Assembly: GCF_022436485.1 (NCBI RefSeq)
Contig: NZ_JAKUDO010000001.1
Span: forward strand, 1,364,001 to 1,428,000
Source of the DNA: Agrococcus sp. ARC_14
GTDB taxonomy: Bacteria > Actinomycetota > Actinomycetes > Actinomycetales > Microbacteriaceae
Reading direction: 5' to 3'
DNA: 64,000 nt
Shown: piece after piece, positions 61,022 through 64,000 of the stretch
Layout of the letters: every line of letters begins with the position of its first letter
Numbering within the stretch: position 1 is the first letter of the stretch
Notes under the pieces: model-generated
Seen by the model: only the letters and a program-made list of their open reading frames with translations
Databases searched by the model: none
What the model was told of the DNA's origin: nothing
Program-made: the position numbers and the translations under genes

Positions 61022-64000
61022 GTGGCATCACAAGCAGAGGCCGGATTCCGGACACCGGGATCACGCGTCGCAAGACTCGGCCAGATCGGCATCGCGATCG
61101 TCGCATCGGCGACCCTGCTCATCGGCAATCAGCTGGCGGCACCCCCGTCGTCGGCCGCGCCGGTGCTGCCAGCGCCGGCGGTCGAGGAGGCCGTCGCGGC
61201 GGTCGGTGAGCCCGTCAGCTCCGATCCGCTGCCCACCGTGCAGATCGATGGCATCGTCTACGCGCAGGCCGTCGCGGGCAACCGGGTCTTCGCCGGCGGA
61301 CAGTTCTCGAACGCCAGGCCAGCCGGAGCCAACCCGGGCACGCAGCTGACGCCGCGATCGAACCTGCTCTCCTACAACCTCACGACCGGTGTGCTCGACG
61401 GCTCGTTCGCACCGCAGGTCAACGGCCGCATCATGGCCGCCGCGACCTCGCCCGATGGCGCGACCCTCTACATCGGCGGCGCCTTCACCGCGGTCAACGG
61501 CCAGGCCCGCTACCGCCTCGCAGCGTTCAACGTGGCGACCGGTGCGCTGCTGCCGAACTGGCGACCCGGCACGAACTCGACCGTGTTCGGCCTCGCGACG
61601 ACCGGTTCGGCCGTGTACGTCGCCGGGCAGTTCACGAACGTCGCCAACGCCACGCGCACCGGTGTCGCCGCCGTGCACGCCACCACCGGCGCGCTGCTGC
61701 CGTTCAACCCGGTGCACACGGGCGGCTATCTCGCTCGCGCCGTCGTCGTCTCGCCGGACGGCTCGAAGGTGGTCGCGGGAGGCTCCTTCCTCACCACGAA
61801 CGGCTCCGACAACCCCGGTCGGGGCATGGCTGCACTCGACGCGCAGACGGGCGCGAGCCTGCCGTGGGCCGTCAACAGCGTGCTGCGCAACGGCGGCACC
61901 AACGCCGCCATCTACTCGCTCGCCGCCGACAGCACGAGCGTCTACGGCTCCGGCTACGACTTCGGCGGCAACAAGCAGCAGGACGACTTCGAAGGTGCCT
62001 TCCGGGCGAGCTGGGCAGACGGCACGATGATCTGGATGGAGGACTGCCACGGCGACACCTACTCGGTCGCGCCGCACAACGGCATCCTCTACACCGCCGC
62101 GCACACCCACTACTGCGGCAACATCGGCGAGTTCCCGCAGCTCGACCCCTGGTACCTCAACCACTCGCTCGCGTTCGACGCCGAGCCCAGCGGCAACGCC
62201 ATCACTCCCGACATCTGGGGCTACCGCAGCTTCACCGGCAACCCGGCAGCGAAGCTGCTGCACTGGTACCCGATCTGGGGCACCGGCTCGGTGTCGGGCA
62301 TCGACCAGGCTGGGTGGAGCGTGGCCTCCGCCGGTGACTACGTGCTCTACGGCGGCGAGTTCACCTCCATCAACGGCATCCGGCAGCAGGGCCTGGTGCG
62401 ATTCGCGCCTCGTGACGTCGCCCCGAACGACATCGGGCCGAGCATCCAGGGCGGTCTCTACCCGATCAGCACCACCTCGTTCCGCGAGGGGGAGGCGCGC
62501 ATCGGCTGGCAGGCGAACTACGACGCCGACAGCGCAGCGCTGACCTACGAGGTCTACCGGCAGGGCGTGAGCGCACCGCTGCACACGGTCACCGAGTCGT
62601 CGACCTACTGGAAGCGCCCGTTCCTGCGCTACTCGGACACCACTGTCGAGTCGGGGCAGAGCTACAGCTACCGCGTGCGGGTCTCCGACGCGGACGGCAA
62701 CTGGACGCAGTCCGACTGGACGAGCGTGACGATCGCCGCCGCCGGCACGACGCCGGCCTATGCGCTCGACGTGCTCGACGATGACCCCCTGCACTACTGG
62801 CCGCTGGGCGAGACGAGCGGAACGACGGGGCTCGACTGGATGGGCGGCACCGACCTGACGCTGACGGCCAACACCGGCCGCACCGCCGCGGGTCAGGCGA
62901 CCGATGGCTCGACGCGAGCGACCACGTTCACCGGCGCGACGAACTCGTACGGCAGCACGCGTGCGCTGGAGTCTGCCGCGCAGGAGCTCTCCGTGGAGGC
63001 GTGGTTCCGCACCACCAGCACGCAGGGCGGCAAGATCGTCGGCTTCGGCAACACCCCGACGGGCACCTCAGCCAGCTATGACCGGCACATCTATCTCTCC
63101 GGCAACGGCACCATCACCTGGGGCGTCCACCCGGGGCAGGTGCGGGTGCTGCAGAGCGGTTCCGGCTACAACGACGGCCAGTGGCACCACGTCGTCGGCA
63201 CCCTGGGATCCGGCGGCATGACGCTCTTCGTCGACGGCGCCCGTGTCGGCACCCGTGCTGATACGACCTCGGCGCAGCCGTACGACGGCTACTGGCGCGT
63301 CGGCGGCGACAACATCGACGGCTGGCCCAACGTCAACGCGCGGTTCCTGAGCGGCTCGATCGCCGACGTCGCCATCTACGACCGGGTGCTGACCCGCGCC
63401 GAGGTCGACGGGCACCGCGTCGCCTCCGGCCGCGCCTCCACGATCCCGACCGCTCCCGCCGACGCCTACGGCGCATCCGTGTTCAGCCACGACCCGACGC
63501 TCTACTGGCGCCTGGGTGAGGCGAGCGGCACGGTCGCACGGGACGCCGGGCCGAACGGGCTCGCCGGCTCCTACCTGCGGGCAGGCAGCGCCCAGTTCGG
63601 CTACGGCCAGGCGGGCGCGCTCGACGGCGTCGCGAACACGGCGGTCGGCTTCGCGTCGTCGCGCAACATCCTTGGCACCTGGAGCAACCGGCAGATCGTG
63701 GCGAGCGCGAGCTCGATGCAGAGCCCGACGTCGTTCTCGGTCGAGACGTGGTTCCGCACCAGCTCGACTCGCGGCGGCAAGCTCGTCGGCTTCGGCACCA
63801 GCAACAGCACGGCGACGAACGCCTCCTCGCAGTACGACCGGCACATCATGATGACGCCGGGCGGCCAGCTGCAGTTCGGCATCTGGAGCGGCAGCGCGCA
63901 GGTGCTGCAGACTCCCGCCGCCTACAACGACGGCACGTGGCACCACGTGGTCGGGCAGCAGTCGCCGAGCGGGATGCAGCTCTACGTCGACGGCCAGCTC
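61022..64000 (+). CDS. Very large secreted LamG-domain protein, 3' end outside window
   Basis: The frame is open from GTG 61022 (SD GGGGAG, 7 nt) to the right edge: 993 residues without a stop. A hydrophobic export segment (about residues 17-45) is followed by a beta-propeller-like part (about 70-430) with repeated xGGxFxxxNG motifs (IGGAFTAVNG, VAGQFTNVANATRTG, YGGEFTSINGIRQQG). Then come a fibronectin type III-like domain (about 465-570), a LamG/concanavalin-like domain (about 575-797) and a second LamG domain (from about 820, cut by the edge). The two LamG copies share SVE(A/T)WFRT, SYDRHI/QYDRHI and WHHVVG. It is likely a surface or released adhesin, or a carbohydrate-binding protein. Confidence 0.88.
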   Translation, partial: MASQAEAGFRTPGSRVARLGQIGIAIVASATLLIGNQLAAPPSSAAPVLPAPAVEEAVAAVGEPVSSDPLPTVQIDGIVYAQAVAGNRVFAGGQFSNARPAGANPGTQLTPRSNLLSYNLTTGVLDGSFAPQVNGRIMAAATSPDGATLYIGGAFTAVNGQARYRLAAFNVATGALLPNWRPGTNSTVFGLATTGSAVYVAGQFTNVANATRTGVAAVHATTGALLPFNPVHTGGYLARAVVVSPDGSKVVAGGSFLTTNGSDNPGRGMAALDAQTGASLPWAVNSVLRNGGTNAAIYSLAADSTSVYGSGYDFGGNKQQDDFEGAFRASWADGTMIWMEDCHGDTYSVAPHNGILYTAAHTHYCGNIGEFPQLDPWYLNHSLAFDAEPSGNAITPDIWGYRSFTGNPAAKLLHWYPIWGTGSVSGIDQAGWSVASAGDYVLYGGEFTSINGIRQQGLVRFAPRDVAPNDIGPSIQGGLYPISTTSFREGEARIGWQANYDADSAALTYEVYRQGVSAPLHTVTESSTYWKRPFLRYSDTTVESGQSYSYRVRVSDADGNWTQSDWTSVTIAAAGTTPAYALDVLDDDPLHYWPLGETSGTTGLDWMGGTDLTLTANTGRTAAGQATDGSTRATTFTGATNSYGSTRALESAAQELSVEAWFRTTSTQGGKIVGFGNTPTGTSASYDRHIYLSGNGTITWGVHPGQVRVLQSGSGYNDGQWHHVVGTLGSGGMTLFVDGARVGTRADTTSAQPYDGYWRVGGDNIDGWPNVNARFLSGSIADVAIYDRVLTRAEVDGHRVASGRASTIPTAPADAYGASVFSHDPTLYWRLGEASGTVARDAGPNGLAGSYLRAGSAQFGYGQAGALDGVANTAVGFASSRNILGTWSNRQIVASASSMQSPTSFSVETWFRTSSTRGGKLVGFGTSNSTATNASSQYDRHIMMTPGGQLQFGIWSGSAQVLQTPAAYNDGTWHHVVGQQSPSGMQLYVDGQL

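Overview
The window is about 70% GC, densely coded and free of insertion sequences, CRISPR arrays and rRNA. Gene content and order point to an actinobacterium, most likely of the family Microbacteriaceae (Micrococcales). Supporting signs are DUF3039-pncB near murI-rph-rdgB, prfB...ftsE-ftsX-smpB, aroA-rsgA-hisN divergent from a SigR/SigH-type sigma factor with its zinc anti-sigma factor, a RamB-type regulator beside aceA-aceB, an actinobacterial tmRNA, and many leaderless genes with a TAnnnT -10 box only 6-9 nt before the start codon. The genus assignment is not attempted; the family assignment is inference.

Layout. 1-14.9 kb: a DUF3039 tail, pncB, a DedA protein, a NarL-type two-component system, a GNAT acetyltransferase, an OpuC/ProU-type compatible-solute ABC transporter, murI-rph-rdgB, a repeat-rich gap, a Mn/Zn-type ABC transporter ending in its DtxR/MntR regulator, and a second DedA protein downstream of tRNA-Leu(UAG). 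15-23.4 kb: metabolic and redox genes (SDR, 3-hydroxyacyl-CoA dehydrogenase, flavodoxin-like protein, hydrolases, msrB-msrA) and a hydrolase-TetR-MFS cluster. 23.4-31.1 kb: a compact Tad pilus locus, then a 1038-residue secreted metallophosphoesterase with PKD domains. 31.3-42.4 kb: prfB, an HpaB-like oxygenase, ftsEX, smpB, pfkA, an acyltransferase, tmRNA (ssrA) and an aldehyde dehydrogenase. 42.4-47.8 kb: small genes, then hisN-rsgA-aroA divergent from sigH-rsrA. 47.8-52.5 kb: glyoxylate shunt (aceB, aceA) and a RamB-like regulator. 52.5-60.2 kb: a surface-glycopolymer cluster whose seven minus-strand genes are nearly all coupled by 4-bp overlaps. 60.2-64 kb: a membrane-anchored protein and a very large LamG exoprotein that runs off the right edge.

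How parts work together. The sigma factor gene has both a SigR-type promoter (GGAAT-N18-GTT) feeding a longer, SD-led GTG start and a housekeeping -10 feeding a leaderless ATG start. This reproduces the two-isoform feedback loop known from Streptomyces SigR; msrBA may be a target. The metal transporter carries an 18-bp palindrome over its -10 box and leaderless start codon, a plausible operator for the MntR-type regulator at the end of the same cluster. SmpB and tmRNA form the trans-translation pair; the tmRNA gene is bracketed by a perfect 19-bp inverted repeat that could make a processing stem. The CDP-alcohol phosphatidyltransferase, TagD-like cytidylyltransferase, CapK-like enzyme, glycosyltransferases and acyltransferase probably build one surface polymer.
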